NCBI RefSeq assembly: GCF_002964975.1 | Contig: NZ_PSZM01000003.1 | Span: 1-64,000, forward strand | From: Apibacter adventoris | Lineage (GTDB): Bacteria; Bacteroidota; Bacteroidia; Flavobacteriales; Weeksellaceae | Direction of reading: 5' to 3' | DNA: 64,000 nucleotides | In this document: piece by piece, positions 53,143-63,074 of the stretch | Position numbering within the stretch: position 1 is the stretch's first letter | How the letters are laid out: each line of letters starts with the position of its first letter | Translations under genes and position numbers: made by a program | Notes under the pieces: generated by a model | The model's input: only the letters and a program-made list of their open reading frames with translations | What the model was told of the DNA's origin: nothing | Databases searched by the model: none

Positions 53143-53991
53143 TCATGAAATTTTATTTTTTGAAAATTTATATAAAAATAATCTACCCAAAATACTTAAT
53201 ATCAAAACTATAATAGTTAACAATAATGCTGCAGCATAGGCTTTATTCTGAACATCATCGGATGGACTACTCAACTGAAAAAATATAGATAAAGGCAAAG
53301 TAGCGGCCGGTTGATTAAGTGATGTGGGTATATTATCCGTAAAACCTGCTGTAAACATAACTCCGGCTGTATCTCCTATGGCTCTACCTATAGATAAAAA
53401 GGTTGCTGTGGCAATTCCCGGTGCAATTTGTCTTATTACAATTTTTAAAGTTTCTAAACGAGTAGCTCCTAACGAATATGATACCTCCAATAATTCTCTA
53501 GGTAACTGTTTAGTCACCTCATCCATAGATCTAATAAATATAGGAATTATTAAAAGCGAAATTACTATAATACCTGCCAAAAGAGAGGTTCTTAATCCCA
53601 GAAAAACCATAATAGTGAACCCAAAAGCTCCATACACAATTGAGGGTATTCCAAATAATACATCATAGGTTAAACGTGCAAATTTTGCTAAAAAATGTGT
53701 TTTCTTTAAATATATATTTATATAAAAAACTACAGGAATGCTAATTAAAAGGCCAATTAAAGTAGCCCCGCCTACAATATACAAGGATCCCACAATAGCA
53801 TTAAGTATTCCTCCTTCTTTACCTATATAAAACCCACCACCAGGAAGTTTTGAAATCATATCCCAAGATAATACAGGTATTCCTTTTTTTATAACAGTCC
53901 AAAGTATACTTCCTAAAAAAGAGATTACTAAAATGATAGAAATTATCATTAAAATATTCATAATCTTTTCTTCTAAAAATTTAATTTTCAT
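53143..53991 (-). CDS. pstA: Pst-like ABC transporter permease A
   Basis: This 282-residue permease has six predicted helices; clear ones are IMNILMIISIILVISFLGSI, LYIVGGATLIGLLISIPVVF and the last TIIVLILSILGRLFLYKF. The coupling motif is ELLEVSYSLGATRLETLKIV (EAA-like). It overlaps pstC by 4 bp (53988-53991), typical of translational coupling. It pairs with PstC to form the pore. Confidence 0.88.
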   Translation of the reverse strand: MKIKFLEEKIMNILMIISIILVISFLGSILWTVIKKGIPVLSWDMISKLPGGGFYIGKEGGILNAIVGSLYIVGGATLIGLLISIPVVFYINIYLKKTHFLAKFARLTYDVLFGIPSIVYGAFGFTIMVFLGLRTSLLAGIIVISLLIIPIFIRSMDEVTKQLPRELLEVSYSLGATRLETLKIVIRQIAPGIATATFLSIGRAIGDTAGVMFTAGFTDNIPTSLNQPAATLPLSIFFQLSSPSDDVQNKAYAAALLLTIIVLILSILGRLFLYKFSKNKIS

Positions 53992-54890
53992 AAGATATAT
54001 TTAGCTTCTACTTTCTGAAGTATTATTCTGGCTCCTACGTTAAATATTAATATAATCATAAACAATATTAAAGCGGCAAACATTAATGCTGATTCATAAT
54101 TTGGTATAGATAACATTTCTCCATAATTATTAGCTATTAATGCTGGTAAAGGATAACAACTATCTAAAATAGAAGTAGGTTTTGCTGGTACATTACCACA
54201 AACCATAACTACGGCAATCGTTTCTCCAAAAGCTTTGGATATTGATAAAACTATTGCGGCTAATATACCAGGAAAAGCTCTCCTTAAAACTACAAACTTA
54301 GAAGTTTGCCAATGTGTGGCACCTAAAGATATTGAAGCATCTTTCAAATCTTGTGAAACATTTGATAATACTTCTACAAAAAGGCTTATAAGAATTGGGA
54401 TAATCATCACACCCAAAACGATTCCTCCTGCTAAAACTGAATATCCACTAGTAAAATCGGAAAATTTAGGTCCCAAATAATCTGAAATCCATGGTACTAT
54501 AATTAAAACTCCCCAAACTCCATATATAATTGAAGGAATACCAGCCAAAATATCTAAAACAGGAAAAATTATTTTTTTCATTGTCCTATGCGATTTTTCT
54601 GTAATATATAAGGAGGTTAAAAGAGAAATAGGCAATGCAAACAAAACAGATAGCATTGTAACACTAAGAGTTCCATATATAAATGGTAAAAAACCAAATT
54701 GTCCTTTTAAAGGCTTCCATTGTGAAGAAAATAGCAATTCAGAAAGTGGAAAGTTATCTAAAACAGGAATTGATTTTGCATACAATCCTATACCTATAAG
54801 AAATAATAACAATATAGAGGCTACTGTTATTAATAACATATATTTTTCTGCAAATTTATCTTTAAATATCCGCCACTTTAAACGAGACAT
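53988..54890 (-). CDS. pstC: Pst-like ABC transporter permease C
   Basis: This 300-residue permease has a first helix YMLLITVASILLLFLIGIGL, a periplasmic loop (FPLSELLFSSQWKPLKGQFG), FLPFIYGTLSVTMLSVLFAL, IPSIIYGVWGVLIIVPWISD and the coupling motif DLKDASISLGATHWQTSKFV. The SQWKP and G-FGFLPFIYGT motifs are PstC hallmarks. It begins 9 bp after the binding-protein gene and overlaps pstA. Confidence 0.88.
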   Translation of the reverse strand: MSRLKWRIFKDKFAEKYMLLITVASILLLFLIGIGLYAKSIPVLDNFPLSELLFSSQWKPLKGQFGFLPFIYGTLSVTMLSVLFALPISLLTSLYITEKSHRTMKKIIFPVLDILAGIPSIIYGVWGVLIIVPWISDYLGPKFSDFTSGYSVLAGGIVLGVMIIPILISLFVEVLSNVSQDLKDASISLGATHWQTSKFVVLRRAFPGILAAIVLSISKAFGETIAVVMVCGNVPAKPTSILDSCYPLPALIANNYGEMLSIPNYESALMFAALILFMIILIFNVGARIILQKVEAKYIL

Positions 54891-54899
54891 CCGTGTACT

Positions 54900-55859
54900 T
54901 TAATTTAATTTTTTTAATTCTTCTTTTCTATCTTCCTCAGACAAGGCTACATAACCATTTTCTAATGTGTATTTTTGTCCTTTAGATAATACAAATTTTA
55001 AAAATTTTACTACTATAGGTTTTATAGGTTTTCCCTTGGTAATTATATACAGATTTCTTGCTGGAGGAGACGGGTATTTTTTTTCCGAAACAGCCTTTAA
55101 AAGCATTTTTAAATCATCATAAAAATTTTCATCTTTATCAATAATTCCATTGTTATTAATATCTATAGGGAGAATAGTTAATCCTTTATAAGGTTTTTGG
55201 CTTTTCAAATCATATACATAAGCAATATTATTAAATCCTATAGCAAATTTGTCTTTTTGTACAGCAGATGCAACTCCAGGATCTCCATATACTGCTATTC
55301 CTTCCAAATCTTCTTGTTTTTTATTAATCCATGCTGCCCATGTTTCTGCTGCTCCACATGCATCAGCCCTAGTATATATACGAATAGGATAATTATTTTT
55401 ACTACTTTTATCAATCTGATTCCAATACGAAATAGTATTATTCCATAATTTACTAGCAACTTCTTTTTTTAGCCCTATTTTTTTTATGTGATCTAAACCT
55501 GGATTATTTTCATTAATAGTCGCTACTACTGCATCTTTAGCTACAGTTATAGAATAAGCTCCTTTCTTTATTTCTTCTTTATGTAATTCCCTAGATACCA
55601 TGCCTAAATCAACTATACCTGAAATTACATCCGTCATTCCTTTACCGGCTCCACCTCCAGAAATATCTATTCTTACTTCGGGGTTTTCTTTTTTAAATTC
55701 TTCTGCCCACTTCACAACCATAGGATATAACGCAAAAGCACCTGAAATTTGAATTTCATTTGTATTATTATTAGGGTCATCATTTTTTGTTACAATCTTC
55801 CTATCAGAACAGGAAAAAATAAAAATTAGACTTATTATTACAAAAGCATTTTTTATCAT
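54900..55859 (-). CDS. pstS: PstS-like substrate-binding lipoprotein, anion importer
   Basis: This 319-residue binding protein has a lipoprotein signal (FVIISLIFIFSCSDRK, Cys at about 17). The fold matches the PstS-type family: GAFALYPMVVKWAEEFKKEN, DISGGGAGKGMTDVISGIVD, LGMVSRELHKEE, RIYTRADACGAAETWAAW and FNNIAYVYDL. At positions equivalent to E. coli PstS Asp56, Ser139 and Thr141 I read Ser, Cys and Ala by hand alignment, so several phosphate contacts are not kept. The genes downstream are cysHDN, so sulfate is a serious alternative substrate. A -7 element lies at 55899-55906. Confidence 0.8.
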   Translation of the reverse strand: MIKNAFVIISLIFIFSCSDRKIVTKNDDPNNNTNEIQISGAFALYPMVVKWAEEFKKENPEVRIDISGGGAGKGMTDVISGIVDLGMVSRELHKEEIKKGAYSITVAKDAVVATINENNPGLDHIKKIGLKKEVASKLWNNTISYWNQIDKSSKNNYPIRIYTRADACGAAETWAAWINKKQEDLEGIAVYGDPGVASAVQKDKFAIGFNNIAYVYDLKSQKPYKGLTILPIDINNNGIIDKDENFYDDLKMLLKAVSEKKYPSPPARNLYIITKGKPIKPIVVKFLKFVLSKGQKYTLENGYVALSEEDRKEELKKLN

Positions 55860-55898
55860 TTGTTACCCCCCTAATCTTAACTCTTATTTATTAATATG

Positions 55899-55906
55899 CA
55901 AATATA
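55899..55906 (-). promoter_or_regulatory. -7 promoter element of the pst-like / cysHDN operon
   Basis: TATATTTG on the minus strand, 39 bp upstream of the binding-protein ATG. It faces away from the cysJ promoter. Confidence 0.55.
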
Positions 55907-56170
55907 AATAAAATCTATAAACTATATCGATTAAGTAGGAATTAAATATAAAAATATTCTATATTATTAAATGTTTTCATTTATTGTTGATTAAATAAAA
56001 TTATCACATATTATTTTAATAATAATTGAATTATTATCATAATACTACTTTTTAAGTAAAAAAAAAGCAATTAATAAATCAATATAATTAACATAAAATT
56101 ATTTTAAATATAAATCCATATTTTATATTTTTTTTATTTAATAAAATAATATTTTATCCTTTTTAATTTG
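55907..56170. other. Divergent intergenic region of the sulfate-assimilation island
   Basis: This AT-rich 260 bp lies between the back-to-back promoters of the pst-like/cysHDN and cysJIG operons. No gene was seen. It is the natural place for an operator shared by both operons. Confidence 0.5.
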
Positions 56171-56178
56171 TAAGTTTG
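56171..56178 (+). promoter_or_regulatory. Candidate -7 promoter element of cysJIG
   Basis: TAAGTTTG matches TAnnTTTG, about 90 bp upstream of the cysJ ATG, leaving a leader of roughly 85 nt. Confidence 0.5.
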
Positions 56179-56184
56179 TCAGTT

Positions 56185-56206
56185 GTATTGATATAATGAA
56201 CAATAC
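56185..56206. promoter_or_regulatory. Inverted repeat in the cysJ leader, candidate operator
   Basis: GTATTG-ATATAATGAA-CAATAC, a 6-bp inverted repeat with a 10-bp spacer, lies just downstream of the -7 element. A second small palindrome ATTG-GA-CAAT is at 56255-56264, directly before the cysJ start. In such AT-rich DNA short palindromes can arise by chance. Confidence 0.3.
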
Positions 56207-56269
56207 TTATTTTATATTATTTTATACCATATTTTTATGTATTTAAATAGCCACATTGGACAATAGAAA

Positions 56270-58051
56270 ATGAATAATTTAACTTTGCCAATCACTCAAG
56301 AACAATTAAAGAAGTTAAATGCTCTTCTCAAAGAATTGAACTCAACTCAACAGGCTTGGCTTGCAGGATATTTATGGAATGCCTCTAACAATTTGAATCC
56401 AGAAAACACCTGTTTAACTGTAAACAATGAAATAAATTCTTTAACAACAATTACTATAATTTCTGCTTCTCAGACGGGTAATTCCAAAAAAATAGCAGAG
56501 CAACTCTTTGTAGATATAGAACGTATAGGTTTAAAAGTAAAACTCATTCAGGCTGGTGATTATAAATTCAAACAAATTTCTCAGGAAAAATATTTATTTA
56601 TAATAACTTCCACTCATGGTGATGGAGAGCCTCCGGAAGAGGCATTAGCTTTATTTAAATTTTTATTCTCTAAGAAAATAACCCATTTAAACAGTCTTAA
56701 TTATTCTATTTTAGCATTGGGCGATTCTTCTTACGATTTTTTTTGTAAAGCAGGTAAAGATTTTGATTCTCAGTTGTATAAATTAGGTGGAAAACGTATA
56801 ATGGATCTGATGGAATGTGATTTAGATTATCAAAAAACTGCTGATCTTTGGAGACAAAATGTAATAAATTATTTAGAAAAAAACCTATCTTCAATTACTC
56901 AATCAAAATCTCAATCTCATCAAGAAATTTTAGTTGAAAGCAGTATTTATACCAAAGAAAAACCTTTTCATGCTCAAATTTCCGTAAATCAGAAAATTAC
57001 AGCAAGACAAGCAGATAAAGATATTCGACATATAGAAATTGATTTAGGGGATTCTCAACTAAAATATCAACCCGGAGACGCATTAGGTATCTGGTTTAAA
57101 AATATGCCTGAATTAATTAATGAAATACTATCTGTGCTTCAATTAGCTCAAGATAGTCCAGTTAATTATTTTGGAAAAACTATTACTTTATTTGATGCTC
57201 TTACCCATCACTATGAATTAACACAGAATACTCCAATTATTGTTACTAAATATGCGAAATTTGCCGGAAAATCAAAATTAAACCAAATAATATCTAATGA
57301 ATTTGATTTAAAGGAATATAGTAAAAATACCCCCATTGTAGACATGATTCTACAATATCCGGCTATCATTACTGCTGAAGAGTTTTTATCTTGTTTACGT
57401 CCATTAACTCCTCGTTTATATTCAATTGCTTCTTCTCAAGAAGAAGTAGGCAATGAAGCTCATATAACAGTAGGAGTTGTTAAATATTTAAAAAATGGTA
57501 AAAAAAGATATGGAGGGGCCTCCGGCTACCTTTCTTTTTTAAAAGAAAATGATGAAGTAAAAATATTTATCGAACCCAATGATCGTTTCCGTCTCCCTAC
57601 TTCTAACGTTCCTATAATTATGATAGGCTGTGGTACAGGAATCGCTCCTTTTCGTGCATTCATGCAACAAAGAGAAGCTGATTCTGCAAAGGGCAAAAAT
57701 TGGTTGTTTTTTGGTAATCAACATTTTATTTCTGATTTTTTATACCAAACAGAATGGCAACATTATGTAAAAACAGGTCTTTTAACTCAAATAGATCTTG
57801 CTTGGTCAAGAGATCAGGCTCAGAAAATTTATGTTCAGGATAAAATATTTAATAAAGCTTCAGAAATATGGAATTGGATTAATGATGGAGCTCATATTTA
57901 CGTATGCGGAGATGCGTTAAAAATGGCTCAGGATGTAGAAAAAACATTAACTAACATTATTATGAAAGAAGGGAATATGAATAAAGAAGAAGCTGAGGAT
58001 TTTATTAATAACCTTCGTGTTGCACAGAGATATTTAAAAGACATATATTAA
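56270..58051 (+). CDS. cysJ: Assimilatory sulfite reductase (NADPH) flavoprotein subunit
   Basis: CysJ passes electrons from NADPH through FAD and FMN to CysI. The 593 residues are close to the E. coli length. An N-terminal extension (LNALLKELNSTQQAWLAGYL) precedes the flavodoxin domain at about 65 (ISASQTGNSKKIAEQLF, TSTHGDGEPPEEALALFKFL, ALGDSSYDFFCKAGKDFD). The FAD domain shows CLRPLTPRLYSIASSQEE and GGASGYLSFL; the NADPH domain IMIGCGTGIAPFRAFMQQRE and IYVCGDALKMAQDVEK. It is first in cysJ-cysI-cysG, 17 bp before cysI. Confidence 0.95.
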   Translation: MNNLTLPITQEQLKKLNALLKELNSTQQAWLAGYLWNASNNLNPENTCLTVNNEINSLTTITIISASQTGNSKKIAEQLFVDIERIGLKVKLIQAGDYKFKQISQEKYLFIITSTHGDGEPPEEALALFKFLFSKKITHLNSLNYSILALGDSSYDFFCKAGKDFDSQLYKLGGKRIMDLMECDLDYQKTADLWRQNVINYLEKNLSSITQSKSQSHQEILVESSIYTKEKPFHAQISVNQKITARQADKDIRHIEIDLGDSQLKYQPGDALGIWFKNMPELINEILSVLQLAQDSPVNYFGKTITLFDALTHHYELTQNTPIIVTKYAKFAGKSKLNQIISNEFDLKEYSKNTPIVDMILQYPAIITAEEFLSCLRPLTPRLYSIASSQEEVGNEAHITVGVVKYLKNGKKRYGGASGYLSFLKENDEVKIFIEPNDRFRLPTSNVPIIMIGCGTGIAPFRAFMQQREADSAKGKNWLFFGNQHFISDFLYQTEWQHYVKTGLLTQIDLAWSRDQAQKIYVQDKIFNKASEIWNWINDGAHIYVCGDALKMAQDVEKTLTNIIMKEGNMNKEEAEDFINNLRVAQRYLKDIY

Positions 58052-58068
58052 ACTAATAAAATAATACA

Positions 58069-59772
58069 ATGAATAACGAACAGGGAGACTCAACTCCTCT
58101 TTCTGATAATGAAAGGCTAAAAAAAGAAAGTAATTTTTTACGGGGAACTATTGAAAATGATTTTAAGGATGAACTTACCGGTGGATTTAAAGGTGATAAT
58201 TTCCAATTAATTAGATTTCACGGAATGTATCAACAAGATGATAGAGATTTAAGGGCAGAGAGAAAAGAAGAAAAATTAGAACCTCTATTAAATGTTATGT
58301 TACGTTGTCGTTTACCTGGTGGAATTATAACTCCGGCACAATGGTTAGGTATAGATAAGTTTGCTACAGAGGAAACACTTTATGGCAGTATAAGGCTGAC
58401 TACACGTCAAACCTTTCAATTTCATGGGGTTTTAAAGCCCAAAATAAAACCTATGCACCAGCTTCTTCACAGATTAGGTCTAGATTCCATTGCTACCGCA
58501 GGAGATGTTAACCGAAATGTATTATGTACTTCAAATCCTATAGAATCAGAACTACATCAAGAAGCCTATGAATGGGCTAAAAAAATTTCAGAACATCTTT
58601 TGCCCAAAACCCATGCATATGCAGAAATATTTTTAGATGGTGAAAAACTTTCTACCTCTGATAATGAACCTATATTAGGTCCTACCTATCTCCCTAGAAA
58701 ATTTAAAACTACTGTGGTTATTCCTCCACAAAACGATGTGGATTTACATGCAAACGATTTAAATTTTGTCGCTATTCAGGAAAAAGGAAAGCTAATAGGT
58801 TTTAATGTTTTAGTAGGTGGTGGATTATCCATGACATACGGAGATAAAAGCACTTATCCCCGTACTGCCTCTGAATTTGGATACATAGATAAAAAAGATA
58901 CTCTGGCAATTGCTGAAGCTGTAGTTTCCACTCAACGAGACTGGGGAAACCGTAGCAACCGAAAAAATGCTAAAACAAAATATACATTAGAACGTGTTGG
59001 GGTAGATAACTTTATAAAAGAAGTAGAAAAAAGGGCTAAATTAAAATTTCAACCCATTAAACCTTATTTATTCACTAGTAGAGGAGATCGAATTGGCTGG
59101 GTAAAAGGGATTGATAAACAATGGCATTTAACCTTATTTATAGAGAATGGACGTATATTAGATTACCCAAAAAAACCTTTAAAAAAAGGTTTAGCTGAAA
59201 TAGCTAAAATTCATACCGGTGATTTCAGACTTACAGCTAATCAAAATTTGATAGTTGCTGGAGTTATTGAAAATAATAAATCAAGAATTGAAGAAATAGC
59301 TCGTAACCATGGCCTTATTAATGATGAAGTTACAGAACAACGAAAAAATTCAATGGCTTGTGTTTCTTTTCCGACTTGTCCTTTAGCTATGGCTGAATCT
59401 GAAAGGTTTTTACCTGAATTTGTTACAAAGGTGGAAAAAATAATGACCAAACATAAAGTGTCTAATGATTTTATTGTTTTACGAATTACCGGCTGTCCTA
59501 ATGGTTGTGGTAGGGCTATGTTAGCCGAAATAGGTTTGGTTGGAAAAGCCTTGGGCAGGTACAACCTTTATTTAGGAGGAGATCGTATCGGACTACGTAT
59601 TCCCAAACTTTATAAGGAAAATATAACTGTAGATGAAATCCTTTCATCAATTGACCCGCTTATAGGTTCATGGTCTGAAAAACGCATAGGTAATGAAGGA
59701 TTTGGAGATTTTTTAATTAGAGAAAAAATTATTCGTCCGGTGGTTAACCCAGCTAAAGACTTTTATGCATAA
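58069..59772 (+). CDS. cysI: Assimilatory sulfite reductase hemoprotein subunit
   Basis: CysI reduces sulfite to sulfide in a six-electron step using siroheme linked to a [4Fe-4S] cluster. The 567 residues include [38 protein letters not shown], the Arg-rich substrate pocket and the cluster ligands [16 protein letters not shown] and [20 protein letters not shown] (C-x5-C ... C-x3-C). [13 protein letters not shown] is also diagnostic. It lies 17 bp after cysJ and 2 bp before cysG, so enzyme and cofactor are made together. Confidence 0.96.
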   Translation: MNNEQGDSTPLSDNERLKKESNFLRGTIENDFKDELTGGFKGDNFQLIRFHGMYQQDDRDLRAERKEEKLEPLLNVMLRCRLPGGIITPAQWLGIDKFATEETLYGSIRLTTRQTFQFHGVLKPKIKPMHQLLHRLGLDSIATAGDVNRNVLCTSNPIESELHQEAYEWAKKISEHLLPKTHAYAEIFLDGEKLSTSDNEPILGPTYLPRKFKTTVVIPPQNDVDLHANDLNFVAIQEKGKLIGFNVLVGGGLSMTYGDKSTYPRTASEFGYIDKKDTLAIAEAVVSTQRDWGNRSNRKNAKTKYTLERVGVDNFIKEVEKRAKLKFQPIKPYLFTSRGDRIGWVKGIDKQWHLTLFIENGRILDYPKKPLKKGLAEIAKIHTGDFRLTANQNLIVAGVIENNKSRIEEIARNHGLINDEVTEQRKNSMACVSFPTCPLAMAESERFLPEFVTKVEKIMTKHKVSNDFIVLRITGCPNGCGRAMLAEIGLVGKALGRYNLYLGGDRIGLRIPKLYKENITVDEILSSIDPLIGSWSEKRIGNEGFGDFLIREKIIRPVVNPAKDFYA

Positions 59773-59774
59773 TT

Positions 59775-61142
59775 ATGGATTATCTTCCTGTATTCCTTAA
59801 TTTAAAAAATAAAAAAATTTTAGTTATTGGGGGTGGAGATGTAGCATATCGTAAAATACAGTTGCTTATAGATGCAGGAGCTGATGTATTTATTGTTTCA
59901 AAAGAACTTTGTTTCAACCTAGAAATTTTTGTTAAAAAAAAGAAAATTCAATGGATAGCCAAAAAATTTAGACCTGAACATATTCTGGATAAATTTTTGG
60001 TTATTGCCGCAACTAATAATCAAGACTTAAACATTCAGGTTTATAGAGAAGCAGAAAAAAATAATATTTTTATCAATGTAGTAGATCATCCTGATCTTTG
60101 TTCCTTTATATTTCCATCTATAATAGATCGTTCTCCAATTATGATAGCTATTTCTTCCGGTGGTAAAGCCCCTGTTCTTATAAAACAAATTCGTGAAAAA
60201 CTGGAGGCTATTTTACCTTTACATATAGGAAAAGCCGCTCAGATTGCAGGAAAATGGCGAAATAAAGTCAAACAAAAAATCTATTCTTCTATTGATCGTC
60301 GTAATTTTTGGGAAAAATTATTTCGCAGTAATTTTCTTTTTCTTGCTAATAGAGGTAATGAAAGTGAAGCTGAAAAATATTTAGAAGATAGTCTTTATCA
60401 TAACTATCATAAAACAGAAGGACGTGTTGTTTTATTAGGGGCAGGTCCTGGTGATGCAGAGCTTTTAACTCTAAAAGGATTGCAAATATTACAACAGGCA
60501 GACGTAATTTTATATGATAATTTAGTAAATCGAAAGATATTGGATATTTCACGACGAGATGCTGAGAAAATATTTGTAGGTAAAAAAGCAGGTAATCATC
60601 TAATGGTGCAAGAAAAAATAAATAATTTAATGGTTATGCATGCTAACTCAGGAAAGCTGGTTGTCCGACTTAAAGGAGGAGATCCTTTTATTTTCGGAAG
60701 AGGAGGTGAAGAACTACATTTTTTACAAAAAAATAATATTTTATGCGAAATTATTCCCGGTATTACTTCCGCAATTGGTGCCAGTGCTTATTTTAAAATT
60801 CCTCTAACTCATCGAAATGTTTCTAAAGGGGTCACCTTTATTACCGGACATAATCAGGAAGAAGAGGAAACATTACCATGGGAGGCAATCTCTCATTTTA
60901 ACCATACTCTTGTCATTTATATGGGAAAAATGAAAGCTCAATTTATTCAAGATATTCTTATACATTACAAAAAAGATATTTTAACTCCTATAGCTGTTAT
61001 TAGCAAAGCCACTTGTCCAGATGAAAAAATTTTTACAGGAACTCTTTCGCATTTAGCAGAATTGGCAGATAAGTCTGAATTTCCTTCGTTATTAATTATA
61101 GGAGATGTAATAGAATTATATAAATTATTCAATGTTTCTTGA
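59775..61142 (+). CDS. cysG: Trifunctional siroheme synthase
   Basis: CysG methylates uroporphyrinogen III twice, oxidises precorrin-2 and inserts iron to make siroheme. The 455 residues match the E. coli enzyme (457). The N-terminal half is the dehydrogenase/ferrochelatase (LVIGGGDVAYRKIQLLIDAG, VDHPDLCSFIFPSIIDRSP, AISSGGKAPVLIKQIREKLE). The C-terminal half is the methyltransferase (VVLLGAGPGDAELLTLKGLQ, VRLKGGDPFIFGRGGEE, PLTHRNVSKGVTFITGHNQE). It is translated almost directly after cysI, so cofactor supply is tied to sulfite reductase. It ends in TGA. Confidence 0.96.
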   Translation: MDYLPVFLNLKNKKILVIGGGDVAYRKIQLLIDAGADVFIVSKELCFNLEIFVKKKKIQWIAKKFRPEHILDKFLVIAATNNQDLNIQVYREAEKNNIFINVVDHPDLCSFIFPSIIDRSPIMIAISSGGKAPVLIKQIREKLEAILPLHIGKAAQIAGKWRNKVKQKIYSSIDRRNFWEKLFRSNFLFLANRGNESEAEKYLEDSLYHNYHKTEGRVVLLGAGPGDAELLTLKGLQILQQADVILYDNLVNRKILDISRRDAEKIFVGKKAGNHLMVQEKINNLMVMHANSGKLVVRLKGGDPFIFGRGGEELHFLQKNNILCEIIPGITSAIGASAYFKIPLTHRNVSKGVTFITGHNQEEEETLPWEAISHFNHTLVIYMGKMKAQFIQDILIHYKKDILTPIAVISKATCPDEKIFTGTLSHLAELADKSEFPSLLIIGDVIELYKLFNVS

Positions 61143-61378
61143 ACTTTCCATTTATTTTTTATATTTATTAAATAATATGTATCTATTAAAATTAGATTTT
61201 TATTTAAACACATATTAAGCTCTTATGTAAAAACACTCTCCTCATATACATATGGATTATTACATCCACTAATATTATATTACTCTAACTTGTCTTACAA
61301 ATGCTATTATATTTTTATTAATTAAAATTATTGTAAATTTTTGTAAAATATTTTAAATTACTTTTAACTTTACATTGT

Positions 61379-61858
61379 ATGGAAATAGAAGCCCAAGTAT
61401 CATCCGAACAATATTTAAAAGTAATAATGGAATTTTTTTTTAAAAAACCTATATTCATTTTTTTTGAAATAATAGGAATATTATTGTTAGGTTGTTATAT
61501 TTTAGGTTGGAATCTTGAAAATACTGTCTCTACTCCTATTTATTATTTAGTCTTCTCCTTATTTTTTATTTTTGTAAATCCTTTTATTTTTTATATTTAT
61601 TCTAAAATACAAATTTCCAAAATGCCGGAAATAACTGAAAAAATTATTTACTACTTTGGAAATGAAAACATTTCATTAACAGGAAAAAATTTTGATTCAC
61701 TAATTTTATGGGAAGATATAAAAAAGATTATAGAGAATTCAAACGGATTTATCTTAATTCAAAAAAATAAAATTTTAAATTTTATTCCTAAATCTGCTTT
61801 AAATAATAATTATGATAAATTTAAAAATTTATTAATCGAAAAAGGATTTCGTTTTTAA
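61379..61858 (+). CDS. YcxB-like membrane protein
   Basis: This 159-residue protein has two membrane helices near the N-terminus (PIFIFFEIIGILLLGCYIL and YYLVFSLFFIFVNPFIFYIY) and a soluble C-terminal domain with IIYYFGNENISLTGKNFDSL, ILWEDIKKIIENSNGFILIQ and NFIPKSAL. The pattern (E..i.. W.di.kiie....fil......fiPK.af) is that of YcxB-like proteins, which have no known function. It lies 55 bp upstream of hemW. Confidence 0.7.
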   Translation: MEIEAQVSSEQYLKVIMEFFFKKPIFIFFEIIGILLLGCYILGWNLENTVSTPIYYLVFSLFFIFVNPFIFYIYSKIQISKMPEITEKIIYYFGNENISLTGKNFDSLILWEDIKKIIENSNGFILIQKNKILNFIPKSALNNNYDKFKNLLIEKGFRF

Positions 61859-61913
61859 AATACTCAAAATTTTATAATATCCTATATTTAAAATAAATCA
61901 AGTCTTTTTTGTT

Positions 61914-63050
61914 ATGTCCGGAATCTATATTCATATTCCATTTTGCAGAAAAAAATGCAATTATTGTAACTTTCATTTTTCCACTCGACTTACTTATAAA
62001 TCAGAACTTATAAAAATGATAGGTACTGAATTGCAAATGCGAAAATCTGAGTTAGATAATAAACCGATTAATACTATATATTTTGGAGGCGGAACTCCTT
62101 CTTTATTATCTTACTTTGAATTAGATTTTTTATTTCAGACCATTGAAAGAAATTATAATGTTTCTCAATTAAAAGAGGTTACTCTAGAAGCAAATCCTGA
62201 TGATCTATCAAAAGATTTTTTATTATATCTTAAAAACAATTCTCCTGTTAATCGTTTAAGTATAGGAATTCAATCATTTATTGAAGAAGACCTTCAATTA
62301 ATGAATCGCGCCCATAATTCTCAACAAGCAAAAGATTGTATTTTAAATGCTAAAAAAGCAGGGTTTGAAAATATTTCTATAGATTTAATTTATGGAGGGC
62401 AAACTACCACAAATAAATTTTGGTTAGATAATTTATCCCAAGCAATCTCATTAGAAATTCCTCATATATCTTCTTATGCGCTTACAGTGGAACCTAAAAC
62501 AGTATTTGATTCTCAAATAAAAAAAGGAAAAATACCCGAAATCGATGAAGAAAAACAATGGCAACAATTTCATCTAATGAGAGAGAAACTTTTAGAAAAT
62601 AATTATATACAATATGAGTTCTCTAATTTCGGAAAAAATAATTTTTTTTCTCTTCATAATAGTTCTTATTGGAAAAATGAACCTTATTTGGGTATAGGTC
62701 CCTCGGCTCATTCTTTTAATGGGAAAAATATTCGGAGTTGGAATATTTCAAATAATATGAAATATATCAAATCATTACAAGAAAAGAAATTACCTTCTGA
62801 CCATGAAATAATTACTGAAATAGATTCCTATAATGAAAAAATAATGTTAGGACTACGGACAATATGGGGAGTAAGTATACAAGAAATTGAAAGAATTTTT
62901 CCCATTTTTATAATACAACATTTCTATAAAGAATTAGAAAAATTAGAAAAAGAAAAGAAAATAATTATTCAGGATTCTATAATAAAAATAGCCACAGATT
63001 ATTTATTTCAAACAGATGGAATAATCTCAAAATTCTTTTTTACGAATTAA
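61914..63050 (+). CDS. hemW: Radical SAM heme chaperone HemW
   Basis: HemW is related to HemN but delivers heme to target proteins instead of decarboxylating porphyrin. The 378 residues include the cluster motif IYIHIPFCRKKCNYCNFHFS (CxxxCxxC), GGGTPSLLSYFELDFLFQTI, RLSIGIQSFIEEDLQLMNRA and the C-terminal YEFSNFGKNN and GIGPSAHSFNG. The third cysteine is followed by N-F rather than the C-F that marks true CPO, which supports the HemW call. It lies 24 bp before murI. Confidence 0.92.
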   Translation: MSGIYIHIPFCRKKCNYCNFHFSTRLTYKSELIKMIGTELQMRKSELDNKPINTIYFGGGTPSLLSYFELDFLFQTIERNYNVSQLKEVTLEANPDDLSKDFLLYLKNNSPVNRLSIGIQSFIEEDLQLMNRAHNSQQAKDCILNAKKAGFENISIDLIYGGQTTTNKFWLDNLSQAISLEIPHISSYALTVEPKTVFDSQIKKGKIPEIDEEKQWQQFHLMREKLLENNYIQYEFSNFGKNNFFSLHNSSYWKNEPYLGIGPSAHSFNGKNIRSWNISNNMKYIKSLQEKKLPSDHEIITEIDSYNEKIMLGLRTIWGVSIQEIERIFPIFIIQHFYKELEKLEKEKKIIIQDSIIKIATDYLFQTDGIISKFFFTN

Positions 63051-63061
63051 TCAGAATCGCT

Positions 63062-63069
63062 TATTTTTG
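63062..63069 (+). promoter_or_regulatory. -7 promoter element of murI, very close to the start codon
   Basis: TATTTTTG (TAnnTTTG) ends 5 bp before the ATG at 63075 and lies just after the hemW stop, so transcription could start almost on the start codon. Confidence 0.45.
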
Positions 63070-63074
63070 CATAG

